From Dongia deserti (GTDB lineage: Bacteria > Pseudomonadota > Alphaproteobacteria > Dongiales > Dongiaceae): a stretch of 64,000 bases of DNA. The position numbers and the translations under genes are program-made. Position 1 is the stretch's first letter. Each line of letters begins with the position of its first letter. Under the pieces are notes generated by a model. That model did not search any database. It was not told the origin of the DNA and saw only the letters and a list, made by a program, of their open reading frames with translations. Location of the stretch: assembly GCF_003574735.1 (NCBI RefSeq), contig NZ_QORW01000001.1, forward strand, positions 558,001 to 622,000, in the 5' to 3' direction. Shown one piece after another: positions 44,133 through 53,107 of this stretch.

Positions 44133-44954
44133 ATGAACCCGATCCAGCCCAAACGTACTGCACTCGTCACCGGCGCATCGACCGGTATTGGCGCGATCTA
44201 CGCGGATCGCCTAGCGAAGCGCGGACACGACCTCATCCTGGTCGCTCGCAACAGGGAGCGCCTCGCGTCTCTCGCGCGGCGCCTGACAAACAGCACGGAT
44301 CGGAAGGTGGAGACGATCGAGGCCGATCTGGCGTCTCAAGCGGACCTCCAAGTCGTCGAGCACGTTTTGCGAACCAATGCCGACATTTCCATGCTGGTCA
44401 ACAACGCGGGCGTCGGCGCCACAGCTCCTCTGATCGCTTCCGACGTCGACAAGATGGAAGACATGATCCGCCTGAACGTCACGGCTCTGACCAGGTTGAC
44501 ATATGCGGCGGTTCCGCGATTTGTCGCCCGCGGTAATGGCACCATCATCAACATCTCGTCGATCGTCGCGATCGCGCCGGAGCTGCTGAACGGCGTCTAT
44601 GGCGCTTCGAAAGCCTTTGTGCTCGCCCTCACTCACTCCCTAGTCCAGGAACTCGCGTCGAAGGGCATTCGCGTGCAAGCGGTGCTGCCGGGGGCCACGG
44701 CGACCGAGTTTTGGGACATCGCTGGGACGCCGGTTCACCAGCTGCCGGCACAAATCGTGATGTCGGCCGACAACATGGTCGATGCCGCGCTCGCGGGGCT
44801 CGATCTCGGGGAAACCGTGACCATCCCATCGCTGGCGAGCATCGCCGAATGGGATCGCTATGAGGCGGCGCGCCGCGCCATGTCGGGCAACCTTTCGAGC
44901 GCGATCCCAGCACCGCGCTACAACTTCGCCAACCGAATGGCGGAAGATTGCTGA
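44133..44954 (+). CDS. Short-chain dehydrogenase/reductase (SDR)
   Basis: A 273-residue classical SDR. The NAD(P) motif is TGASTGIGAIYA. NNAGVG, the catalytic Ser in INISSIVA, and Tyr/Lys in YGASKAF are all present. Arg after the first motif (ARNRERLASLA) suggests NADP preference. The ATG at 44133 has AAGGAG at 44121-44126. The substrate is unknown. Divergent from the LysR gene and followed 44 bp later by the efflux pair. Confidence 0.92.
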   Translation: MNPIQPKRTALVTGASTGIGAIYADRLAKRGHDLILVARNRERLASLARRLTNSTDRKVETIEADLASQADLQVVEHVLRTNADISMLVNNAGVGATAPLIASDVDKMEDMIRLNVTALTRLTYAAVPRFVARGNGTIINISSIVAIAPELLNGVYGASKAFVLALTHSLVQELASKGIRVQAVLPGATATEFWDIAGTPVHQLPAQIVMSADNMVDAALAGLDLGETVTIPSLASIAEWDRYEAARRAMSGNLSSAIPAPRYNFANRMAEDC

Positions 44955-44998
44955 AAACGCGGACTCAGTTTTGATCCCACACAGTCGGGAATACGGCC

Positions 44999-46105
44999 AT
45001 GGATAGCGGATTGCTCGATCGTGAACTGATCGCCTCATCGAGAAGGAACCAGCGGCGAGTTAAAGCCAAGAAAGTCTTGGTCCTCGCACTGGTCGCTTTT
45101 GCAGCAGGTGGGGCGGTCTGGTACGGACACGATTGGTGGAGCGTCAACCGCTTCGTTGAGAGCACCGACGACGCCTATGTCGGCGGCGACGTGACGGTGA
45201 TCGCGACTAAGATCCCTGGCTTCGTCGCGGAAGTGTCAATCACCGATAACCAAGTCGTCCGGACCGGTGATCTGCTGGTCAAGATCGACGATCGCGACTA
45301 TCGAGCGGCCCTGGCCAAAGCCGAGGCCGCGGTCGCGGCAGAGCAGGCGCGGCTGCAGAACCTAGCGGCCATACGCCGCCTGCAGCAGGCAGTCATCGCG
45401 GGCGCCGAAGCCGATATCGAAGCGGCCGAAGCCGAGATCGTCGTCACGCGGTTCGACCAGGATCGCTACAGAAAACTCTCGGTAACGGCAGCGGCGTCCC
45501 TCCAAGACTTCCAGCGCGCCGACGCCGACCACAAGCAGGCGGTAGCCGGCAGAAAACGGGCCGGCGCTTTGCTCGAGGCCGCGCGGCAGCAGATCGAAGT
45601 GATCGACACACAGATTCGGCAGGCCGAAGCCGCCCTGGCGGGCGCCGAGGCCGACCGCGAGACCGCCCAACTCAACGTCGGTTACACGGAGCTGCGGGCC
45701 CCGATCGACGGCGTGGTCGGAAATCGCAGCGCCCGCAAAGGCTCTTATGCGTCGGTCGGAACACAGCTGGTTTCCATCGTGCCGGCGCGCGGCCTGTGGG
45801 TGGACGCCAATTTCAAGGAAGACCAGCTGGCGCATATGCGCCAAGGGCAGGAAGCAATCATCGAGGCGGACATCCTGCCGGGCGAGGTCTTCCACGGACG
45901 TGTCGCAAGCCTGGCGCCGGCGACGGGCGCACAGTTCAGCGTCCTGCCGGCAGAGAATGCGACAGGCAATTTCACCAAGATCGTCCAGCGCGTCCCGGTA
46001 CGCATTCTGCTCGACGGGGATGTATCCGACTTCGGCCGCCTCCGCCCTGGCCTGTCCGTCACCGTCCGGATCGACGCGCGCCCGAAGCCAGGACATCAGC
46101 CATGA
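44999..46105 (+). CDS. HlyD/EmrA-family membrane fusion protein
   Basis: Periplasmic adaptor of a DHA2-type efflux system, 368 residues. A single N-terminal membrane anchor (VLVLALVAFAAGGAVWYG) precedes DDAYVGGDVTVIATKIPGFVAEV, the lipoyl-type half. A coiled-coil hairpin rich in AxAE heptads follows (~95-205), then TELRAPIDGVVGNRSARKGSYAS and VDANFKEDQL. It overlaps the MFS gene (ATGA at 46102). It should bridge the inner-membrane pump to an outer-membrane channel encoded elsewhere. Confidence 0.93.
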   Translation: MDSGLLDRELIASSRRNQRRVKAKKVLVLALVAFAAGGAVWYGHDWWSVNRFVESTDDAYVGGDVTVIATKIPGFVAEVSITDNQVVRTGDLLVKIDDRDYRAALAKAEAAVAAEQARLQNLAAIRRLQQAVIAGAEADIEAAEAEIVVTRFDQDRYRKLSVTAAASLQDFQRADADHKQAVAGRKRAGALLEAARQQIEVIDTQIRQAEAALAGAEADRETAQLNVGYTELRAPIDGVVGNRSARKGSYASVGTQLVSIVPARGLWVDANFKEDQLAHMRQGQEAIIEADILPGEVFHGRVASLAPATGAQFSVLPAENATGNFTKIVQRVPVRILLDGDVSDFGRLRPGLSVTVRIDARPKPGHQP

Positions 46106-47694
46106 CCGACCAGGCCAGTGCGATGACACAGAGTGCTGCCGGCGATCCAGCATCCTCCAAGAAGATCTTCGCGTTTGCGGTGATGTGCGTCGGCTTCTTC
46201 CTCGCGCTGCTGGACATTCAGATTGTTTCCGCATCGCTGCGCGACATCGGCGGCGGGCTGTCGGCGGGCGCGGACGAGACCGCCTGGGTGCAGACCAGCT
46301 ACTTGATCGCGGAGATCATCGTAATCCCGCTCTCCGGCTGGCTCGCGCGCGTCATGTCGACGCGGTGGTTGTTCTCTGTCTCGGCCGCCGGCTTCACCAT
46401 CACAAGCCTGATGTGCGGCTGGGCCTGGGACATCGAGAGCATGATCGTGTTCCGCGCGCTGCAAGGCTTCCTGGGCGGATCCATGATCCCGGCTGTCTTC
46501 ACCGCGGGGTTTGCGCTCTTTTCCGGTCCACGGGTCGTGATCGCCGCTGCCACCATCGGTGCCTTGGCCTCGCTGGCACCAACTCTCGGGCCGACGGTGG
46601 GCGGGTGGATCACCGACCATTATTCCTGGCACTGGTTGTTCTTCATCAACCTAGTGCCTGGCGTGTTCGTGGCGGTCGCAGTGCCGATGCTGGTGAAGAT
46701 CGATGAACCGGACTTGAGCCTGCTTAAGGGCGCGGACTACCTCGGTATGGCTCTGATGGCGGTTTTCCTCGGCTGCCTGCAGTACACCCTGGAAGAGGGG
46801 CCGCGCTGGAACTGGTTCAGCGACGATGCGATCCGCACAACGGCCTGGCTCTCTGGATTCGCCGGCCTGGCCTTCGTCTGGCGCAGCCTCACTCATGCCC
46901 AGCCCGTCGTGGATCTGCGAGCGCTCAAGAGCCGCAACTTCGCTCTCGGGTGCTTCTTCTCCTTCGTGACCGGCATCGGCCTCTTCGCGACGATCTTTCT
47001 GACGCCCCTGTTCCTCGGCCATGTGCGTGGCTTGAGCGCCCTGCAGATCGGCAGCGCCGTCTTCGCCACGGGAGTTTTCCAGGTGCTCTCGATCCCGGTT
47101 TACACCTATCTCGCCCGCATGGTCGATCTGCGCTGGCTGATGATGTTTGGCCTGGCCTGCTTCGCCCTCAGCCTGTGGTGTTTCACGCCCATCACCCACG
47201 ACTGGGGATGGGAGGAGCTGTTGCTTCCTCAGGCGCTACGCGGCTTCGCCCAGCAATTCGCCGTGGCCCCGACTGTGATCTTGACCTTGGGCGGCTTGGC
47301 GCCGGAGCGGCTGAAGCAGGCGTCCGGTCTGTTCAACCTGATGCGCAACCTGGGTGGTGCGATTGGCATCGCGGCCTGCGGCACGATTTTGAACGACCGT
47401 GTGAACCTGCACTTCCTGCGGCTTGCTGAGAATCTCGATGCCTCGAATCAGGCCGCCGTGGAACTATTGCGGGCCTCAACGGAGCGGCTGGCGGCCATCA
47501 ACGGCGGCGATGCTGAGCAGGCGAAGGTCGGCGCTCTGAAGCTGCTCTGGTCGCTGACCCTGCGTGAGGCGCAGACGCTCACCTACGCCGACGCGTTCTT
47601 CCTGATCATGATCTGCTTTGTGATCGCCACCATCATGGTGCCGCTCATGCGAAAGGTTGCATCGGCGCGGCGCGCACCCGCGGATGCCCACTGA
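46102..47694 (+). CDS. DHA2-family MFS drug efflux transporter (EmrB/QacA type)
   Basis: A 530-residue inner-membrane transporter with ~14 hydrophobic helices. It starts MTDQASAMTQ (ATG 46102). First-helix LDIQIVSASLRDIGG matches the family D-x-x-I-V-N/S-A-L motif, VQTSYLIAEIIVIPLSGWLARVM the motif A region, and FRALQGFLGGSMIPAVFTAGF motif C. Extrudes amphipathic compounds by proton antiport with the HlyD partner encoded just upstream. The actual substrates are not predictable. Confidence 0.93.
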   Translation: MTDQASAMTQSAAGDPASSKKIFAFAVMCVGFFLALLDIQIVSASLRDIGGGLSAGADETAWVQTSYLIAEIIVIPLSGWLARVMSTRWLFSVSAAGFTITSLMCGWAWDIESMIVFRALQGFLGGSMIPAVFTAGFALFSGPRVVIAAATIGALASLAPTLGPTVGGWITDHYSWHWLFFINLVPGVFVAVAVPMLVKIDEPDLSLLKGADYLGMALMAVFLGCLQYTLEEGPRWNWFSDDAIRTTAWLSGFAGLAFVWRSLTHAQPVVDLRALKSRNFALGCFFSFVTGIGLFATIFLTPLFLGHVRGLSALQIGSAVFATGVFQVLSIPVYTYLARMVDLRWLMMFGLACFALSLWCFTPITHDWGWEELLLPQALRGFAQQFAVAPTVILTLGGLAPERLKQASGLFNLMRNLGGAIGIAACGTILNDRVNLHFLRLAENLDASNQAAVELLRASTERLAAINGGDAEQAKVGALKLLWSLTLREAQTLTYADAFFLIMICFVIATIMVPLMRKVASARRAPADAH

Positions 47695-47756
47695 GTCTTG
47701 ACGTCAGCACCGCCGCGACCGGGACCGAGCCCGATCCGGCGACGCCGAGCATCTGG

Positions 47757-48356
47757 CTAGTTCTTGAGGATCGGATAGCCCTGGAAGTGCAGGAAATTCT
47801 GATTGCGCACTGGTTCGTGGCATCCAAGACAATCCTGCTTGTAATCAGTCGAGACAGTCTTCACTTTCTCCGTTCCGTCGTAGAAGGCCCAACCCCAGCC
47901 CTCACCCCAGAGCGGTGATGCGCCGGCATATTTGTTGGCTTCGTCCCTCACCATGACGAAGCGCCCGATGAGCGTGTCAGCGTAACTGGACGTGCCGGTT
48001 GTCATCGCTTCCGTGTTGGTGGCAAAGACGTCCTTGACCAGAACGGCGCCGTCCGGGAACGCACCGGTCTTGCGGTAGGCGTCCACGTTTTCGGGCAGCG
48101 TATAGACGACGTGAAATTCCTTGGCGCCCGCCTCCGGATCGTCGGCCAGCACCGAGAACGACCCCAGCAGAGTCCAGTCGCGGCGGTAATCGACATTCGG
48201 CACGTGCAGCAATGTCTGCGGATCCGAAGCCGCCTCGGCAGTGTCCCATTCGGAGTGTGCTACCGCGGCCATGATGGCAAAGGCGCTGGAAAGCACCAGC
48301 ACGCCGGGGAGAAAACGCCTCATCGCTGGAGAGGTGCCCTTGAGGAAGCTAGTCAT
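47757..48356 (-). CDS. Cytochrome P460-family protein
   Basis: A ~199-residue secreted haem protein. Start MTSFLKGTSP (48354-48356) has AGGAG upstream. The signal peptide includes FLPGVLVLSSAFAIMAAVAHS. The C-terminal haem motif CLGCH in TDYKQDCLGCHEPVRNQ, and the body FHVVYTLPENVDAYR...FPDGAVLVKDVF, are typical of P460/cytochrome c'-beta. The family oxidises hydroxylamine or binds NO; physiological role here is unknown. It converges on the efflux genes, with 62 bp between the stops. Confidence 0.88.
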   Translation of the reverse strand: MTSFLKGTSPAMRRFLPGVLVLSSAFAIMAAVAHSEWDTAEAASDPQTLLHVPNVDYRRDWTLLGSFSVLADDPEAGAKEFHVVYTLPENVDAYRKTGAFPDGAVLVKDVFATNTEAMTTGTSSYADTLIGRFVMVRDEANKYAGASPLWGEGWGWAFYDGTEKVKTVSTDYKQDCLGCHEPVRNQNFLHFQGYPILKN

Positions 48357-48658
48357 TGATTCGCTCCTGTCCTTCCATGCGCCGGAAGTGACGCAGGACT
48401 TATTGGGCCGATCGTTGAATGGGTGGTGCGGAGTGTTCAAGAATGCCGGCGAGTTTGCCGGTGGACGCGTTCGTCAATCACGAGCCGCCGCGTTCAGAGA
48501 ACACAGCAACATGGACTCTTATAACTACTCCGGTCAGGAGTCTATTGGGTTCGATTCCGAAGTCATTCAAAAGAAGGCTCTAAACGGCTCCGGTTGAAAT
48601 GTCCGCTTTGTGCCTGCCATTACCAGACCAACGTAGACTGCGGTGCCAAAGTAAGCGG
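48357..48658. other. Gap between the P460 gene and the TolB/TPR regulator
   Basis: No gene. A short dyad ACTCC-N5-GGAGT lies at about 48525-48539. ATGTCCGCTTTG at 48599-48610 resembles a motif commonly found in rhizobial intergenic repeats. Confidence 0.35.
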
Positions 48659-50185
48659 TTAGTGGGGCAGTCCCGCTTTATGCAAACCATCCAACAGATG
48701 CTCCAGGTCCGCCCGATGTTGAAACTTCGTGGTATCTTGCCAGTAAGATTCCCAGTCCTTGAGCCGCTGACCTGGAAAGCCCACCATCTCGCGTTCGGCT
48801 ACGCGCAGGAACTCATCAAGCATTGCCGCCGCTTCTTGCGGGCGACCGGCGTGCGCCAAACTGGCAGCAAGCCAGCCGCGAACTTCGTTGATTGGATCCA
48901 CCATCTGCTTGAAACTGTCGATCGCCTCAGCATACCGACGCGCCACGAACAGAGCGCTTCCCCGCAGCCAGGGGATCCAGTATTGGTCACGTGGGTCGAG
49001 TTGCGCTGCAGTTTCGTACTGCTGGATCGCCTCGCCTACTCGCCCGACCGCCACGAGATAGACTCCATGGATCGCACGCAGGCGCGTGTCGTTCGGGTTT
49101 AGCTCGATGCCAGTCTCGAGGTGCAGACGGGCCAAGTCATAGTCACCCCGGAAGAGGTGGGCGAGCCCAAGTGTCCATCGGCATCGGCTGCTTCGTTCGT
49201 CCAGCTCGACGGCACGCTTGGCCAAATTCAAGGCTGCAATCAAGGCGGTTGCCCGATCCTTTACCCACCACGCATAGTAGTCCACCATATGGCACTGGCC
49301 CAACTCGGCATAGGCCTCAGCCATCGTGGGGTCGAGTCGAATGGCGGCCTCCAGCTCATGCCGAGCCTTCTCGTTGTCTTCGCGCGTGAGGCGCAGCCAA
49401 TAGTGAACTCCACGTAGATAGCAGTCATAGGCACGCAAGTTGGTCGGGTTGAGGGTAACTGCACGCGCGCGTTCGTGGCGATCGGCGCGTCCGCTGACCC
49501 TTGTTGCAATGGCGTGCGCGAGATCGGACTGTACAGTAAGAACGTCATGCAGATCGCGATCATAACGCTCGGCCCAGAGGTGATTTCCCGTCGCCCCATC
49601 GATCAATTGAGCAGTCACCCGCACGCGATTGCCAGCCTTACGAGCGCTGCCCTCCACGACATACTGCACGCCCAAGTCACGCGCCACGCGCCGGACATCA
49701 ACGGCTTTATCCCTATACTGGAATGAAGAATTCCGCGCGGTGACAAAGAGCTGCCGAAAGTGGGATAGCTCGATGATAATGTCCTCGGTGATGCCGTCGC
49801 TGAAATAATCCTGTCCGGGGTCGCCGCTCATGTTGTCGAAGGGGAGAACGGCGATCGATGGCCTGCGCTTTTCCTGTGAGTCAGCCGCGGCCACGAACGG
49901 CTTGGGGCCGACATATTTGTAGCCCCGGCCGTGCACCGTCATGATCATTTCCGGGGGGAGTGCCTTGCGCAACACGGAGATGTGAACCTGCAGGGTGTTT
50001 TCCTCCACCACCAGGCCGGGCCAGACCGCGCCGAATAGGTCGTCCTTGCTGACCACCTCATCCGGCTTGCCCAGGAGGACGTCGAGAATGTCGAATGATC
50101 GGGCCGAAAGCTCCGCCGGCCCCTCAGGCCCGATCAGCAGCCGTTTGGCGCGGTTCAGCCGATAGTTTCCAAACTCCCAGTCCAT
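48659..50185 (-). CDS. Winged-helix / TolB-like / TPR regulator (CadC-like)
   Basis: A 508-residue protein. The N-terminal OmpR/PhoB-type winged helix (LSARSFDILDVLLGKPDEVVSKDDLFGAVWPG, VHISVLRKALP, IMTVHGRGYKYVG) is followed by a TolB-like domain (RPSIAVLPFDNMSGDPGQDYF) and TPR-like helical repeats to the C-terminus. No membrane helix is seen between head and sensor part, unlike classical CadC, so it may sense a soluble cue. The TolB/TPR half is closely related to that of the cyclase-like protein at 16673-18424. Confidence 0.9.
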   Translation of the reverse strand: MDWEFGNYRLNRAKRLLIGPEGPAELSARSFDILDVLLGKPDEVVSKDDLFGAVWPGLVVEENTLQVHISVLRKALPPEMIMTVHGRGYKYVGPKPFVAAADSQEKRRPSIAVLPFDNMSGDPGQDYFSDGITEDIIIELSHFRQLFVTARNSSFQYRDKAVDVRRVARDLGVQYVVEGSARKAGNRVRVTAQLIDGATGNHLWAERYDRDLHDVLTVQSDLAHAIATRVSGRADRHERARAVTLNPTNLRAYDCYLRGVHYWLRLTREDNEKARHELEAAIRLDPTMAEAYAELGQCHMVDYYAWWVKDRATALIAALNLAKRAVELDERSSRCRWTLGLAHLFRGDYDLARLHLETGIELNPNDTRLRAIHGVYLVAVGRVGEAIQQYETAAQLDPRDQYWIPWLRGSALFVARRYAEAIDSFKQMVDPINEVRGWLAASLAHAGRPQEAAAMLDEFLRVAEREMVGFPGQRLKDWESYWQDTTKFQHRADLEHLLDGLHKAGLPH

Positions 50186-50700
50186 TGGCCAAGAGCCCCT
50201 CCCCCGGCTGAGGCAGGATAGTCCAAAACGGTCCCGAAGGCGAACTTCAGGGCGGTTCAGTTCTTTTCAGGTCCAAACCAAGGACCTGAGTGGGTAAGGA
50301 GTGTCATTCTCGCCGCAATACGGCAACCAAGACCATCAAGAGAAAGACCGGGCGATACTCCCTGGCAAGCCATCCGGCGCCATTATCGCGATTCAGAATG
50401 GACGGTGTATGCCGATGCAGCGCTTTGATCTCCTCGATGAGTATGCGACGATCTGCGTACCAGTACGGATGCAGAAGGGCTTGCCAAAAAGTTCCACGGA
50501 CGAGCGCGACGAGCAGTTGATGCGAGCTGGCTATCTGGTGGTCAGCATCGGCTGGTTTTTCCGTACCATTGCCGCGTTTGTCCGGCGCATTGCTCGCCTT
50601 CTGATAGACCCGCGTATGGTACGCCGGCAGATCAGCTCGGCCGAGGCAAGCGGGAGAGAATCAGTGGCCTACAGCGCGCCATCCACTCAGGGAGGAAATC
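50186..50700. other. Intergenic region with a doubtful open frame
   Basis: An open frame from 50409 (MPMQRFDLLDEYATICVPVR) runs to 50759 and overlaps the next gene. Its C-terminal part is Arg/Ser-rich and shadow-like. I do not consider it supported. Confidence 0.3.
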
Positions 50701-51170
50701 ATGACCGGCAAGACCTTGCCAATCACCGGCGGCTGCCTGTGCGGAGCCGTGCGGTTTGAGGCGACTGAGCCGCCTACGTGGGTCGCCCATTGCCATTGCC
50801 GAATGTGTCAGAAGGGCTACGGTCATCCCTCCGGCATTTTCGTGGGGTTCAAGGGGGCGCAAAAGGAGGCGTTTCGGTTCACCAAGGGGATGCCAATGTA
50901 TTACCAAACGTCTGCATGGTATGAGCGTGGCTTCTGCTCCAACTGTGGCAGTCCGCTTGGAATGCGTAGCCCGCAGGGACACGCTGTCATGATTGGCACT
51001 CTCGATCACCCCGAAGAATGGCCGCCAAACGCAGCTCACACGGGCATCGAAAGTCACATTCCATGGAACGTCATCCATGATGATCTGCCGCGGACGCGAA
51101 CCGAGGAAGATCCTGACATCAATGCAGCGAAGGAATCCGCTGAACGCCGGTCGATCGGCGGGCCCCAGGG
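50701..51170 (+). CDS. GFA/CENP-V-family protein
   Basis: Zinc-binding protein of the glutathione-dependent formaldehyde-activating enzyme family. [20 protein letters not shown] and [12 protein letters not shown] supply the metal Cys residues. The ATG at 50701 is preceded by GGGAGGAAATC. Family-like sequence ends around [12 protein letters not shown] (~51150). The reading frame continues without stop to 51612 through the msrA region in the wrong frame, so the real stop was probably lost or shifted. I give an approximate end. Confidence 0.75.
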
Positions 51171-51204
51171 GGTAGCGTCGGCGGAACTCCGAGGAAGGAG
51201 CACC

Positions 51205-51660
51205 AGAAGAGCGAAAACACCGAGCGCGCGATCCTCGCGGGAGGCTGCTTCTGGACCATGCAGCACCTGCTTCGCCACCGCGACGGGATCATCTGCACCC
51301 GCGTGGGTTGGATCGGCGGGAGAACGAGAACCCGACCGAGAAGAACAACGTCAGTCATGCCGGGGCGGTCGAGGTCACCTTCGATCCGGATCGCCTGTCC
51401 TACCGAGAGCTGCTCGAGTACTTCTTCATGGTCCACCGGGCCGATCTCGGCGAGGACGTCGCCGAGAGCGGCTACCGCTCGGAGATCTTGCATACACGCG
51501 AGGAGCAGCGTGTGGTCGCCGAGGAGACCATCCGCGACGCATCCGGCTATTGGCCCGGCAAGGTAGTGACCCGCGCCAGCAACGCAGGCCGGTTCTGGGA
51601 GGAAGCCGCTGAGCAACAGGACTATTTCCAGCGCTTTCCGGTCGCTGCCCGGCGCCCTTC
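51205..51660 (+). pseudogene. msrA: Peptide methionine sulfoxide reductase A, disrupted
   Basis: Frame one reads [22 protein letters not shown], with the catalytic GCFW, up to VGWIGG at 51320. The frame one base back then continues [19 protein letters not shown], then [20 protein letters not shown], and [27 protein letters not shown] and FWEEAAEQQDYF. The GG|ENENPT join suggests one missing G in a G-run. At the start, AAGGAG is followed by ACCAGAAGAGC, where ACCATGAAGAGC would be expected, so the start codon seems to have lost its T. Two one-base losses mean decay or poor sequence here. Confidence 0.7.
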
Positions 51661-51851
51661 CCCGGGCAGAGCGAGCCGGCTACGGCTTCCTGAACCGTGC
51701 GAAGTAGCCGAGGGTGCCACCCACGCGCCACTCGAAGCCGTAGCCCGCGCCGCTGGCGCGCAGCCGCATCGGTCCCAGCCAGGATCTTGCGGACCGCTCG
51801 CTTTGCCGTGGGAGGCGCAGAGATGGAGCGGCCACCTTTCGAGTCATCGAT

Positions 51852-51871
51852 GGCGGCTTGGGGTCAAAGGC
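51852..51871. repeat. Dispersed repeat copy 2
   Basis: Second copy of the 20-bp sequence also at 27246-27265 (18 of 20 identical). It lies in the 280-bp gap between broken msrA and the Gfo/Idh/MocA gene, which holds no gene. Confidence 0.4.
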
Positions 51872-51940
51872 GGGAGGAAGCCCGCATCCGCAATAGGTCC
51901 GGTTAGCTTTCACAGAACCAGACGCAGCGGTTATCGAGCA

Positions 51941-53107
51941 TCAACTCCTCACCTTCTCCCACTGCCGCGATGCGTGGGAGGCCATGCAGGCGTCCACCAG
52001 TGCGACGATCCGCTTGGCGTCGGCAAAGGTCGGCCAGGCCGGCAGGTTGTCGATGATCGACTGGATCACTTGACTTGCCTCGAGCGCCTTCACCTCGTTG
52101 TAGCCGAGTCCGAAGTTTGCCAGCGGAAGGAAACTGCGGTAGTCCTTTATTTCCGGACCGACATCGATCGCCCGAAACCCCTGCTCCCCGTTCGCGTCAT
52201 TCAGATAGAAAACGTTCAGCCTGGTGATCTCGTCATAATCGTACGTGATTGCGCCCTTCGTTCCATAGATCTCGTAGCGCTGCATGAAGCGCCTGCCGGT
52301 GGCGATTCGGCTGAAATCGATCGTGCCGACGCCGCCCGACTTGAAGCGGCACAGGACCATCCCGAGATCCGGATTGGTGACGGCCTTCCGCCTTCCCGTG
52401 TTCCTGCCGCCTGAAAAGGATCCGTAGGCGGCACCCTCGACCTCGGGGCGCTCCTTGAACACGACCGGGCAATGGGCGGTGATCTCCTCCACCTCGCCTA
52501 CCAGATAGTCGATAAAGCTAAACACATGCGACCCCGTGTCACCCACGATGCCGGTGCGCGCCAGATCGCCATCCAGGCGCCAAATGAACGGCGCGTCCGG
52601 GCTGCCATGGCTGTCGACATGCTGTGCGCCCCGGAACAGCGTAACGTCGCCGATCTTTCCCGACTGAATGATCTCGCGCGCGAGCTGATGCACAGGGTTG
52701 ATGGGAAAACCGTGACCCACCCGCGTGATCAGGCCTTTCGCCTGCGCCAGCGCCACCAGCTCAGTGGCCTGTTCCGTGGTGTCCGTCAGCGGCTTTTCGC
52801 AATACACATGCTTGCCCGCCTGCAACGCCGCCTTGGCGACCTCGTAGTGCAGCTTGTCCGGCAGGCAGATGTCGATCAGGTCGACCTCCGGATCGGAGGC
52901 AGCGTCGGCCCAGTCGCGGCTGGCCTTCGACCCCGGGAAGCCATCGGCGGCCCGGGTGGCGCCGGCGAAATTGTCGTCGATCAGCCATCGGACATGCACC
53001 TTGGCCTGGATTTCGGGGAATTGCCGCGCCATGGCAGCATAGGCATTGCTATGCACCCGTCCCATCCAACCACAGGCGCCCAGCACGGCAACATTGATGT
53101 GTCTCAT
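51941..53107 (-). CDS. Gfo/Idh/MocA-family oxidoreductase
   Basis: A 388-residue NAD(P)-dependent sugar or polyol dehydrogenase. The Rossmann motif is VAVLGACGWMGRVHSNAY. The catalytic-Lys signature is YCEKPLTDT and the catalytic region GDTGSHVFSFIDYLV. It overlaps the GH3 gene by an ATGA. Last gene of the long catabolic operon. It probably oxidises the sugar or inositol-type substrate imported by the ABC transporter encoded upstream. Confidence 0.92.
   Translation of the reverse strand: MRHINVAVLGACGWMGRVHSNAYAAMARQFPEIQAKVHVRWLIDDNFAGATRAADGFPGSKASRDWADAASDPEVDLIDICLPDKLHYEVAKAALQAGKHVYCEKPLTDTTEQATELVALAQAKGLITRVGHGFPINPVHQLAREIIQSGKIGDVTLFRGAQHVDSHGSPDAPFIWRLDGDLARTGIVGDTGSHVFSFIDYLVGEVEEITAHCPVVFKERPEVEGAAYGSFSGGRNTGRRKAVTNPDLGMVLCRFKSGGVGTIDFSRIATGRRFMQRYEIYGTKGAITYDYDEITRLNVFYLNDANGEQGFRAIDVGPEIKDYRSFLPLANFGLGYNEVKALEASQVIQSIIDNLPAWPTFADAKRIVALVDACMASHASRQWEKVRS

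Noticed and set aside
45796-46101. N-terminal extension of the MFS transporter
   Set aside because: Shadow of the HlyD gene; the ATGA overlap at 46102 is the start.
50409-50759. Possible small protein MPMQRFDLLDEY...
   Set aside because: Overlaps the GFA start by ~59 bp, composition degrades toward the C-terminus, no ribosome site.
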